Notes under the pieces: model-generated
What the model was told of the DNA's origin: nothing
Seen by the model: only the letters and a program-made list of their open reading frames with translations
Databases searched by the model: none
Program-made: the position numbers and the translations under genes
In this document: positions 1 to 5,770 of the stretch, piece by piece
How positions within the stretch are numbered: position 1 is the stretch's first letter
How the letters are laid out: the number at the start of each line of letters is the position of its first letter
Source of the DNA: Devosia sp.
Lineage (GTDB): Bacteria; Pseudomonadota; Alphaproteobacteria; Rhizobiales; Devosiaceae
Assembly (NCBI GenBank): GCA_016793415.1
Contig: JAEUMC010000877.1
Coordinates: 1-6,760, forward strand
Length of the DNA stretch: 6,760 bases
Direction: 5' to 3'

Positions 1-75
1 CTGATGCTGGCGCTGATCGTCGCGATTGCGCTGCTATTCGCCTTCGCCCGCTCGCGGGAGGCAAAATCGAAATGA
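1..75 (+). CDS. C-terminal end of an ABC sugar permease (partial, probably MalF-type)
   Basis: Only the last 24 codons are present, in frame 1, ending in TGA at 73-75. The visible peptide is a hydrophobic helix rich in Leu, Ala and Ile (about residues 1-16) followed by a short basic tail (RSREAKSK). This is the usual end of a binding-protein-dependent sugar permease, with the last membrane helix and a positively charged cytoplasmic tail. It overlaps the next gene, a MalG-type permease, by the 4 bp ATGA. In these operons the gene directly before malG is nearly always its malF-type partner, so that identity is inferred from context rather than from a diagnostic motif. The rest of the gene, and probably its binding protein, lie upstream of the window. 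Confidence 0.7.
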   Translation: MMLALIVAIALLFAFARSREAKSK

Positions 76-947
76 ATACCGCCATCGCCGACCGTCGTCC
101 GCTCGAGGCCCCGCGTTTCAAAGCGACCCCAGCCAGTGCCCTGCTGGTACTGGTGATCATCGTCGTGGCGGTGATCGCCGCGTTTCCACTGGCCTGGATG
201 ATCCTCACCAGTCTCAAGACGCCGCAGGAAACCATGCAGGTGCCGCCGGTGTGGCTGCCGGCGGCGCCGAGCCTCGACGCCTATACTGAGGTGGCCGAAG
301 TGGTGAGCCTTGGACGCTCGTTCCTCAACTCGGCAGTGATCGCGCTGGTGACGACAGTCGCCATCATCGTCACCAGCCTGATGGCCGGCTACGCGTTCGC
401 CAAGTACGAGTTCCGCTACAAGGAGGCGCTGTTCGCTCTCCTGATCGCGACGATGTTCCTGCCACCGATCGTGACGCTGATCCCGCTCTACCGGATCACC
501 GGCTATCTGGGTCTCAACGCCAGTCTCGCTGGGGTGATCGTCCCCAACCTCGCCAATGCCTTCGGGATCTTCCTGATGCGGCAGTTCATCAAGGGCGTGC
601 CCGATGAGCTGATCGAGGCGGCGCGGGTCGATGGGGCGTCGGAACTCCGAGTGCTGTTCCAGATCGTCGCCCCGGCGGTGATGCCTGCCATCGCGGCGCT
701 GGTGCTGTTCGCCTTCGTCTACCACTGGAACAGCTACCTGTGGCCGCTGACCGTGCTGCAGGGCAGCGCCGACCAGTACCCGATCGTCATCTCGCTCTCG
801 CGGCTATTGAGCTACAACCGCGGCGCCATGAACACCGGCCTCGTGATGGCCGGGGCAACCCTCGCGGTGCTGCCGCCGGTACTGCTGTTCGTGATCCTGC
901 AGCGCTTTTTCGTCGATTCCGTCGTCAGTTCGGGGGTAAAGGGCTGA
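72..947 (+). CDS. ABC sugar transporter permease, MalG-type (first system)
   Basis: This 291-residue inner-membrane subunit of a carbohydrate ABC importer (CUT1 type) forms the channel with its upstream partner. Hydrophobic segments lie at about residues 22-44, 84-107, 117-138, 152-172, 203-225 and 257-279, the usual six helices for this family. The cytoplasmic EAA loop that docks the ATPase is clear from residue 182 (EAARVDGASELR), with its conserved Gly and the following Pro-rich segment (APAVMPAI). The C-terminus SGVKG is also typical of MalG-like proteins. The ATG lies inside the stop of the preceding gene (ATGA, 72-75), indicating translational coupling. The gene is the last of its operon: a 128-bp gap follows, then a new binding-protein gene. 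No clear rho-independent terminator is seen after the stop. The substrate is unknown beyond a sugar or sugar-like compound. Confidence 0.93.
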   Translation: MNTAIADRRPLEAPRFKATPASALLVLVIIVVAVIAAFPLAWMILTSLKTPQETMQVPPVWLPAAPSLDAYTEVAEVVSLGRSFLNSAVIALVTTVAIIVTSLMAGYAFAKYEFRYKEALFALLIATMFLPPIVTLIPLYRITGYLGLNASLAGVIVPNLANAFGIFLMRQFIKGVPDELIEAARVDGASELRVLFQIVAPAVMPAIAALVLFAFVYHWNSYLWPLTVLQGSADQYPIVISLSRLLSYNRGAMNTGLVMAGATLAVLPPVLLFVILQRFFVDSVVSSGVKG

Positions 948-961
948 GCTCGGCATGTGGA

Positions 962-981
962 TATAACGAAATGACGTTATA
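962..981. promoter_or_regulatory. Perfect 7-bp inverted repeat, candidate operator
   Basis: TATAACG (962-968) and its exact reverse complement CGTTATA (975-981) flank a 6-bp spacer, giving a 20-bp palindrome. It lies about 95 bp before the start of the binding-protein gene, and its sequence includes or overlaps -10-like hexamers. The size and symmetry fit a dimeric repressor, and the GntR/HutC regulator encoded at 5763-6509 is the obvious candidate. It does not resemble the GGTCTAGACC-type site of the well-studied NagR/DasR regulators. As an RNA hairpin it would be weak, with an AT-rich stem and no following T tract, so it is unlikely to be a terminator. Confidence 0.5.
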
Positions 982-1058
982 ACCTCTTTACCTGCTCCAG
1001 CATTGCTGCTTAGCTTTTCCGGTCGGTTTGCGTTCCGCCGATCTCACCCAATGAGTCC

Positions 1059-1064
1059 AGGGAG
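1059..1064 (+). promoter_or_regulatory. Ribosome binding site of the solute-binding protein gene
   Basis: AGGGAG lies 11 nt before the ATG at 1076, a slightly long but acceptable spacing. It supports this start, which also gives a complete signal peptide beginning with Met-Pro-Leu-Ser-Arg-Arg. Confidence 0.5.
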
Positions 1065-1075
1065 CTCTTTGATAG

Positions 1076-2326
1076 ATGCCGTTGTCTCGCAGACTTTTCG
1101 CCTTGGGGTTGGCGCTGGCCGCCAGCACCCCGTTCATGTCTTTTGCCGCCGCCGAGGAAACCGTCACGCTGTGGAGCTGGCGCACCGAGGACCAGGCTGC
1201 CATGGGCCGCATCTTCGCGGCGTTCGAGGCAGCGAACCCCGATATCAAGGTGGATTTGCAGTTCACCCCTGACGCCGACTACCAGAACCGCCTCGCCACG
1301 GCGCTCCGCGGCGGCAAGGGCCCCGACATCGCCCAGCTCAAGGCCTATGGCGAGCTGCAGCCGCTGGTCGAGGCCGGTTACCTCGAGCCGCTGAACGACA
1401 TCGTCCCGGCCATTGCCGAGATGCCTGAGACCGCCACCGGCGGCGTGATCAGCGTCGCCGACGGCAAGTTCTACGGCGTCCCCTACTCGGTGCCGGTACT
1501 GGGCGTGTTCTACAACACCGCCCTGTTCGAAGCGAACGGCATCGCCGTGCCCACCACTTACGCCGAGTTCCTCGCCGCCTGCGAGAAGCTCAAGGCCGCC
1601 GGGATCACGCCGATCGCCAGCGGCGGCGCGCAGGGTTCGGCCTGGGCGCTCGAGATCGGTGTCGGCATGATCGGCCCGACCATTTACGGCGCCGACTTCT
1701 ACGGCGAGATGATGTCGGGCAAAGCCACCTTCGAAGACCCGCGCTACATCGCTACGCTGAAGCGCTTCGCCGAGCTGAAGCCCTACTACTCGGACGGTTT
1801 CGCCGGCGTCGACTACACCACCTCGACGCAGCAGTTCATCAACGGCCAGGCCGCCATGTTCTTCGGCGGCTCGTGGGAGAACGGCAGCTTCAAGGCACAG
1901 AACCCCGACCTGAAGTTCTCGGTGTTCCCGTTCCCGGGCGACGCCGCCACCGACAAGCCGCTGGTCGCGGCATTCTCGGATGGCTCGTACGGGCTCGTCG
2001 CCGACAGCGACAAGAAGGAAGCCGCCACCAAGGTGCTGAACTTCATCGCTTCGCCCGAGTTCGCGCAGCTGTTTGCCGATGAACTCGGCTGGCCGGCGGC
2101 TCGCCCCGACGTGACCTCGGACGATCCGGTGCTGAAGGCGATGATCGAGATGCAGGGCAACACCACGCCCTATCTCAGCCTCGTCGGCTACCGTTGGCAG
2201 ACGCCGACGGCCTCGTCGGTGATCCAGGCCGAGGTGATCGACATGGTCGAAGGCAACATCACGCCCGAAAAGCTCGCCGCCGACGTCAACGCGGCGGTCA
2301 GCACCTGGTTCAAGCCCAAGCCGTAA
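1076..2326 (+). CDS. Extracellular solute-binding protein of a sugar ABC transporter (family 1, MalE/UgpB-like)
   Basis: This 416-residue periplasmic receptor delivers a sugar or sugar derivative to the permeases encoded just downstream. Residues 1-26 are a signal peptide: an Arg-Arg pair at 5-6, a hydrophobic stretch at about 7-20 and a likely cut after Ala-Ala-Ala (24-26), with the mature protein beginning EETVTLWSW. The SRRLF start resembles a twin-arginine signal. Family landmarks include GKGPDIAQL (80-88), the hinge-like stretch YGVPYSVPVLGVFYN (133-147) and FINGQAAMFFGGSW (254-267). The length is normal for family 1 binding proteins. There is no lipobox cysteine, so it should be a soluble periplasmic protein. 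Being first in the operon and followed by a strong hairpin fits the usual high expression of binding proteins relative to permeases. The ligand cannot be named from the sequence. Confidence 0.95.
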   Translation: MPLSRRLFALGLALAASTPFMSFAAAEETVTLWSWRTEDQAAMGRIFAAFEAANPDIKVDLQFTPDADYQNRLATALRGGKGPDIAQLKAYGELQPLVEAGYLEPLNDIVPAIAEMPETATGGVISVADGKFYGVPYSVPVLGVFYNTALFEANGIAVPTTYAEFLAACEKLKAAGITPIASGGAQGSAWALEIGVGMIGPTIYGADFYGEMMSGKATFEDPRYIATLKRFAELKPYYSDGFAGVDYTTSTQQFINGQAAMFFGGSWENGSFKAQNPDLKFSVFPFPGDAATDKPLVAAFSDGSYGLVADSDKKEAATKVLNFIASPEFAQLFADELGWPAARPDVTSDDPVLKAMIEMQGNTTPYLSLVGYRWQTPTASSVIQAEVIDMVEGNITPEKLAADVNAAVSTWFKPKP

Positions 2327-2334
2327 CAACGAAC

Positions 2335-2371
2335 GGCGGCCCACCGCGGCGGCCCGCCGCGGTGGGCCGCC
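2335..2371 (+). terminator. Very strong GC-rich hairpin between binding protein and permease genes (attenuator or mRNA 3'-end stabiliser)
   Basis: Positions 2335-2352 are the exact reverse complement of 2354-2371, with a single central C at 2353: 18 matched positions per arm, almost all G or C. In RNA the innermost pairs would open to form the loop, still leaving about 16 pairs. The sequence that follows (2372-2382) is C-rich with no run of T, so it is not a classic intrinsic terminator. It lies 9 bp after the binding-protein stop. Hairpins in this position, as in malE-malF of enteric bacteria, protect the upstream mRNA from 3' decay and reduce downstream expression. That function is inferred here. 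Confidence 0.75.
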
Positions 2372-2395
2372 TCCCCTCCTCCGGACCTCCGCACG

Positions 2396-3331
2396 ATGAG
2401 CGACGCCGCCAACCGCACCGAACCAGCAAGGCTGTCACGGCACCTCGCCGCGCTCGGCTTCGTGCTGCCGGCGCTGCTGATCTACGGGCTGTTCGTGCTC
2501 TACCCGCTGCTGACCTCGCTGTGGGGCAGCCTGTTCGAGTGGCGCGGGCTGCGTCAGCTCGATTTCTCGGGGATCGACAACTACCTGCGGCTCTTCACCT
2601 TCCCCAATTCGGAGAAGCTGTTCGGGGCGCTCTGGCATAACGTGGCGTGGTTCTTCGGCATCATGCTGTTCCAGAACGGTTTTGGGCTGGTCCTCGCCTA
2701 CCTGCTGTTCTGGTCGAAGAAGGGCGCAAGCTTTTTCCAATCGGTGTTCTTCTTTCCGGCCGTTTTGAGCCCGGTGATCGTCGGCGCCTTGTGGCGCCTG
2801 CTGCTGGCGCCGAACGGCGTCGCCGAATGGATGCTCAACGGGCTTGGCTTGCACGAGGGCCGCCTGACAGTGCTCGGCGATTCCAACTGGGCGCTGTGGG
2901 TGCTGATCGCCATCGATGCCTGGAACTGGATGGGCCTGCCGGTGCTGATCTTCACCGCCGGACTGCGCCAGATCTCGTACGAGGTGTTCGAGGCCGCCCG
3001 GATCGATGGCGCCGGCACCACCCGCATGCTGACCACGGTGGCGCTGCCGCTGCTGGTACCGTCGATCTCGTCGGTGACGACGCTGAGCTTCATCAACACC
3101 TTCAACCAGTTCGACATCGTCTATGTGATGCAGGGCGTGCAGGGGAACCCGAACTTTTCCACCGACACCCTGGTCACTTATTTCTACCGCCTGGCGTTCG
3201 GTGCGGAGGGCGCGGTGGGGATCACCGATATCGGGCTGGCGCTGGCGCTCGGCACCATGCTGTTCCTGCTGCTGAGTGTCGGCACGCTGCTGCTGCTGCG
3301 CGCCTTCGACCGTGCGACGGTGCAGCCATGA
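2396..3331 (+). CDS. ABC sugar transporter permease, MalF-type (second system)
   Basis: This 311-residue inner-membrane permease works with the binding protein encoded upstream and the MalG-type partner encoded downstream. Hydrophobic segments lie at about 17-44, 82-106, 113-135, 165-188, 215-235 and 276-301. The EAA loop for contact with the ATPase starts at residue 199 (EAARIDGAGTTR) and ends in the usual LPLLVPSI. The segment FNQFDIVYVM (236-245) is typical of MalF/UgpA-type proteins, and the length is normal. The ATG at 2396 has no good Shine-Dalgarno sequence: the preceding 25 nt are pyrimidine-rich (CCTCCTCC at 2375-2382, CCTCC at 2386-2390), with only a weak GGA at 2383-2385 or so. The start is chosen because it precedes the first helix at a natural distance. 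Weak initiation plus the upstream hairpin would keep permease levels below those of the binding protein. Confidence 0.93.
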   Translation: MSDAANRTEPARLSRHLAALGFVLPALLIYGLFVLYPLLTSLWGSLFEWRGLRQLDFSGIDNYLRLFTFPNSEKLFGALWHNVAWFFGIMLFQNGFGLVLAYLLFWSKKGASFFQSVFFFPAVLSPVIVGALWRLLLAPNGVAEWMLNGLGLHEGRLTVLGDSNWALWVLIAIDAWNWMGLPVLIFTAGLRQISYEVFEAARIDGAGTTRMLTTVALPLLVPSISSVTTLSFINTFNQFDIVYVMQGVQGNPNFSTDTLVTYFYRLAFGAEGAVGITDIGLALALGTMLFLLLSVGTLLLLRAFDRATVQP

Positions 3332-4158
3332 CCCCCACCGGCTTTCTCGCCCGATTGCCGCGCTGGCTGGTGCTGCTCGGCTGGACCGTTGTGGTGCTGC
3401 TGCCGCTCTATGCGCTGGTGGTGTCATGCTTCAAGACCACGCAGCAGATCTATGCCGATCCGCTAGGGCTGCCGCAGGTCCTGAGCTTCGACAACTTCAT
3501 CAATGCCTGGCAGCGCGCCGACCTCGGCCGCAACCTGATCAACAGCGTGATCGTCACCGGCGGCGCGGTGATCGTCACCATCGTCGTCGCGGCCATGGCC
3601 GCCTATCCGCTCAGCCGCTACGGCCTCAAATGGGGCGTGTGGATGCTGGCGCTGTTCCTTGCCGGGATCATGCTGCCGATCCGCCTCGCCTCGGTGGAAC
3701 TGTTCACGCTGATGCGCGACCTCGAGCTGCTGGACAGCCATCTCGGCCTGATAGCGGTTTACACGGCGATCCGCATCCCCTTCGCCATCTTCATCTTCGC
3801 CAACTTCATGCGGGTGCTGCCGCGCGAGCTGGAAGAAGCAGCCCGGCTCGATGGCGCCGGCGAGTTGCGCATCCTGTTCAGCATCATCCTTCCCGTGGTG
3901 GCGCCGGCGGTGTCGATCGTCGCCATCTTCACCACCATCGCGGTATGGAACGACTTCTTCTTCCCGCTGATCTTCATCTTCGACAACAACCTCAAGACGG
4001 TACCGCTGGCGATAACCGGTTTCGTCGGGCAGTTCCGCACCGACTGGGGCATGGTGTTTGCCTCGCTGGGCATCTCGCTTGCCCCGGTGCTGGCGATGTA
4101 TCTGCTGTTGGCGCGCCAGATCCGCGAAGGCGCCGCAGCGTCGGGAGCCGTGAAATGA
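3328..4158 (+). CDS. ABC sugar transporter permease, MalG-type (second system)
   Basis: This 276-residue protein is the second channel subunit of the importer. Hydrophobic segments lie at about 13-34, 72-93, 104-127, 139-160, 188-215 and 241-262. The EAA loop starts at residue 170 (EAARLDGAGELR) and runs into FSIILPVVAPAV. The stretch WNDFFFPLIF (207-216) is a strong CUT1 permease signature. The ATG at 3328 overlaps the stop of the MalF-type gene by ATGA, fixing the start and showing translational coupling. The open frame extends far upstream, but that part lies in another frame of the preceding permease and is not coding. The protein resembles the MalG-type permease at 72-947 in organisation and EAA loop, but the two differ too much to be a recent duplication. 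No ATPase gene follows; the next genes are enzymes. Confidence 0.94.
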   Translation: MTPTGFLARLPRWLVLLGWTVVVLLPLYALVVSCFKTTQQIYADPLGLPQVLSFDNFINAWQRADLGRNLINSVIVTGGAVIVTIVVAAMAAYPLSRYGLKWGVWMLALFLAGIMLPIRLASVELFTLMRDLELLDSHLGLIAVYTAIRIPFAIFIFANFMRVLPRELEEAARLDGAGELRILFSIILPVVAPAVSIVAIFTTIAVWNDFFFPLIFIFDNNLKTVPLAITGFVGQFRTDWGMVFASLGISLAPVLAMYLLLARQIREGAAASGAVK

Positions 4159-4892
4159 TCGAAGCCCAGGTTTATGCGGCCAAACGCATTCTCGTCGTCG
4201 GCGCCCATGCCTTCGATGCCGAGGTGATTGCCGGGCCGCTGGCCTTCGTCGCGGCGGCGCGCGGCGCCGAGGTGACCTTCCTCCACCTTACCATGGGCGA
4301 GCAGGGGCATCGTTGCCTGGCGCCTCCGCTCTATGCCGAACAGAAGCGGAGCGAGGCGACGGCGGCCGCCGACCGGCTGGGTATCAGCTGGCGCAGCCTC
4401 GATCTGCCGGATGGGTTCCTCCCCAGCGACGATGCCACGGCGCTCGCCGTGTGCGATGTGCTGCGCGAGCTGAAGCCGGAGGTGGTGATCACCCACTGGC
4501 AGGGCAGCTGGCACAAGGACCACCGGGCGGCCTCGGACCTGACCAGGACAGCCGTGTTCTATGCCGCGCTGCCGACGCTCGATCGCGCCCTGCCGGTGCA
4601 CTCCCCTGCCCTGTTGCTGTTCGGCGAGAACTGGGAAGATGACGAGGGGTTCGTCCCGACGCATCTGGTCGACGTGACCGAGGGCTTTGCGGCGTGGCGC
4701 GAAGCGGCCGAAAAGTATGAGCTGGCGCGTGGGCTGAGTTCGTTCCCCTACATGGATTACTATGCCTCGCTGTACCGGCTGCGCGGCTGCATCCGCGGCA
4801 CCACCTATGCACAGGCGTTCATGAGCACCTCGAATTCGTGGAATGCCGGCGCCGGGCTGTTCGCGCCTCCGGTAGGATCGGGGGCACGATGA
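4155..4892 (+). CDS. PIG-L/LmbE family deacetylase with altered active-site motif
   Basis: This 245-residue cytoplasmic protein (no signal peptide) belongs to the zinc-dependent N-deacetylase family that includes MshB, BshB and GlcNAc-PI de-N-acetylase. The first strand and motif are ILVVGAHAFDAE (12-23). Family members normally read AHPDDxE, with His and the second Asp binding zinc and the first Asp acting as general base. Here zinc ligands His18 and Asp21 remain, but the general-base position is Phe20. The second motif, HKDH (120-123), keeps the catalytic His, the Asp and the third zinc ligand. TMGEQGH (46-52) and the Arg/Glu helix at 64-76 also match the family. The gene overlaps its neighbours by ATGA at both ends, between a permease and a kinase, which implies action on the imported compound or an intermediate. 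Deacetylation is the likely reaction, but Phe20 makes the mechanism or substrate uncertain. Confidence 0.88.
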   Translation: MIEAQVYAAKRILVVGAHAFDAEVIAGPLAFVAAARGAEVTFLHLTMGEQGHRCLAPPLYAEQKRSEATAAADRLGISWRSLDLPDGFLPSDDATALAVCDVLRELKPEVVITHWQGSWHKDHRAASDLTRTAVFYAALPTLDRALPVHSPALLLFGENWEDDEGFVPTHLVDVTEGFAAWREAAEKYELARGLSSFPYMDYYASLYRLRGCIRGTTYAQAFMSTSNSWNAGAGLFAPPVGSGAR

Positions 4893-5770
4893 CCGAAGCA
4901 ATCCTCGCCATCGACCTTGGCGGCACGCGGTTCCGTGCCGGCGTCGCCGACATGAGCGATCCGGCGGCTGTGCGCGCAGTGGGCGAGTGGCCGGCGCCCC
5001 AGACGCTGCCGGCATTTCTCGAGCTCTTGCGGCAGCAGTTGAGCGCGCATGATGCGAGCCGGCTCGGCCTTGGTATTCCCGGGTTGGCGCAGGGAACGGT
5101 GTGCCGCTGGGTGCCCAACCTCAGCTATCTCGACGGCCTCGACCTCGCAGCCGAGCTGCCTGGCGTTTCGGTGGGGCTCGGCAACGATGCGCAGTTTGCG
5201 CTGCTCGCCGAGGTCTCCGCAGGGTCGGCCAAGGGGCTGGAGGACGCGATACTCCTCGCCATCGGCACGGGCATCGGCTCATCGGTATTGGCCGGCGGGC
5301 GGATCGTCGCCGGCCATGGCGGGGCCGCCTGCTCGTTCGGCTGGGCCGTGGCGGACCTGCACGACGCAGGCGAAGATCGCAGCGGCTGGCTGGAGCGACA
5401 GGCCTCGGGCCGGGCGCTCGACGCGGCGGCGCAATCGATCGGCTTGCCCGACGGCGCAGCTCTGGTGCGGGCAGCGCGCGGGCGCGATGCCGCGGCGATC
5501 GAGGCGCTTGCTCCCGCGATGCAGGCACTCGGCACGGCGCTTGCCGGCGCGGTGGCGCTGCTGGCGCCCGAGGCGATCATTCTCGCAGGCGGCGTCGCTG
5601 CATCGCTCGACGTGCTGAAGCCGCTGATCCTGCCGGCGCTACATCGGCAATTGCCGCCGCACTTGCGAACAATCGATATCCGCCCCGGGCAGTTCGGGCC
5701 CAAGGCGGGACTGGTGGGTGCGGCATTCGCCGGCGCCTATGGGCCGAACTGGAGGAATGGGCATGGATGA
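4889..5770 (+). CDS. ROK-family sugar kinase homologue lacking the zinc motif
   Basis: This 293-residue protein of the ROK (repressor, ORF, kinase) family would phosphorylate a sugar with ATP in the cytoplasm. The N-terminal phosphate loop is AIDLGGTRFRAG (7-18). GNDAQ (98-102) contains the catalytic Asp100, IGTGIGSSV (125-133) is the second phosphate loop and ILAGGVA (231-237) the adenosine motif. The C-terminal FGPKAGLVGAAFAG is also family-typical. In usual ROK kinases a Glu-X-Gly-His motif contacts the sugar and a His/Cys set binds zinc (CxCGxxGCxE). Here the matching regions read CSFGW (148-152) and SGWLE (165-169) before the conserved ASGRAL, so these residues are absent. No DNA-binding N-terminal domain is present, so it is not a ROK repressor. 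The ATG at 4889 overlaps the deacetylase stop (ATGA). A longer in-frame start at 4838 would run through that gene and is unlikely. Confidence 0.88.
   Translation: MTEAILAIDLGGTRFRAGVADMSDPAAVRAVGEWPAPQTLPAFLELLRQQLSAHDASRLGLGIPGLAQGTVCRWVPNLSYLDGLDLAAELPGVSVGLGNDAQFALLAEVSAGSAKGLEDAILLAIGTGIGSSVLAGGRIVAGHGGAACSFGWAVADLHDAGEDRSGWLERQASGRALDAAAQSIGLPDGAALVRAARGRDAAAIEALAPAMQALGTALAGAVALLAPEAIILAGGVAASLDVLKPLILPALHRQLPPHLRTIDIRPGQFGPKAGLVGAAFAGAYGPNWRNGHG
5751..5755 (+). promoter_or_regulatory. Shine-Dalgarno sequence that fixes the GntR start
   Basis: GGAGG sits inside the last codons of the kinase gene, 7 nt before ATG 5763 and only 1 nt before ATG 5757. The spacing favours 5763 as the real start; the in-frame ATG at 5718 has no such site. 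Confidence 0.7.

Larger units (their letters stand above)
948..1075 (+). promoter_or_regulatory. Intergenic region between two transporter operons, presumed promoter region
   Basis: This is the longest non-coding stretch in the window and separates the end of one permease operon from the binding-protein gene that opens the next. It is more AT-rich than its surroundings, especially at 961-990. It contains the perfect inverted repeat at 962-981, which includes TATAAC at 962-967 and overlaps a second TATAAC at 978-983; either could act as a -10 element. No convincing TTGACA-like -35 sits at the right distance from either, so the promoter position is not resolved. If the second TATAAC is used, the 5' leader would be about 85 nt. 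Calling this the control region of the second operon is inference from position. Confidence 0.5.

Noticed and set aside
962..990. Palindrome at 962-981 read as the terminator of the first operon
   Set aside because: The stem is only 7 bp and mostly A/T, with a 6-nt loop, and is followed by a mixed C/T sequence rather than a T run, so it would be a poor terminator. An operator role fits better.
1010..2344. Long minus-strand open frame of 444 codons opposite the binding-protein gene
   Set aside because: It is antisense to a well-supported gene in high-GC DNA, has low-complexity composition rich in Arg, Gly and His, matches no recognisable family and has no ribosome binding site. Such frames arise from codon bias.
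2647..3327. Upstream extension of the second MalG-type permease frame
   Set aside because: This part is out-of-frame reading of the MalF-type gene. The real start is ATG 3328 in the ATGA overlap, directly before the first membrane helix.
2435..3427. Minus-strand open frame of 330 codons opposite the MalF-type permease
   Set aside because: Very rich in Gln, Arg and His with no domain pattern; a mirror of the permease codons.
3276..4154. Upstream extension of the deacetylase frame, which would suggest a fusion protein
   Set aside because: The extension is an Arg/His-rich shadow of the permease. The deacetylase begins at ATG 4155, just before its first strand and motif.
3759..5015. Minus-strand open frame of 418 codons across the permease, deacetylase and kinase genes
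   Set aside because: It spans three convincing plus-strand genes and has no family features.
5718..5762. Longer N-terminus for the GntR regulator from ATG 5718 or 5757
   Set aside because: GGAGG at 5751-5755 is correctly spaced only for ATG 5763, and the extra residues are not part of the GntR fold.
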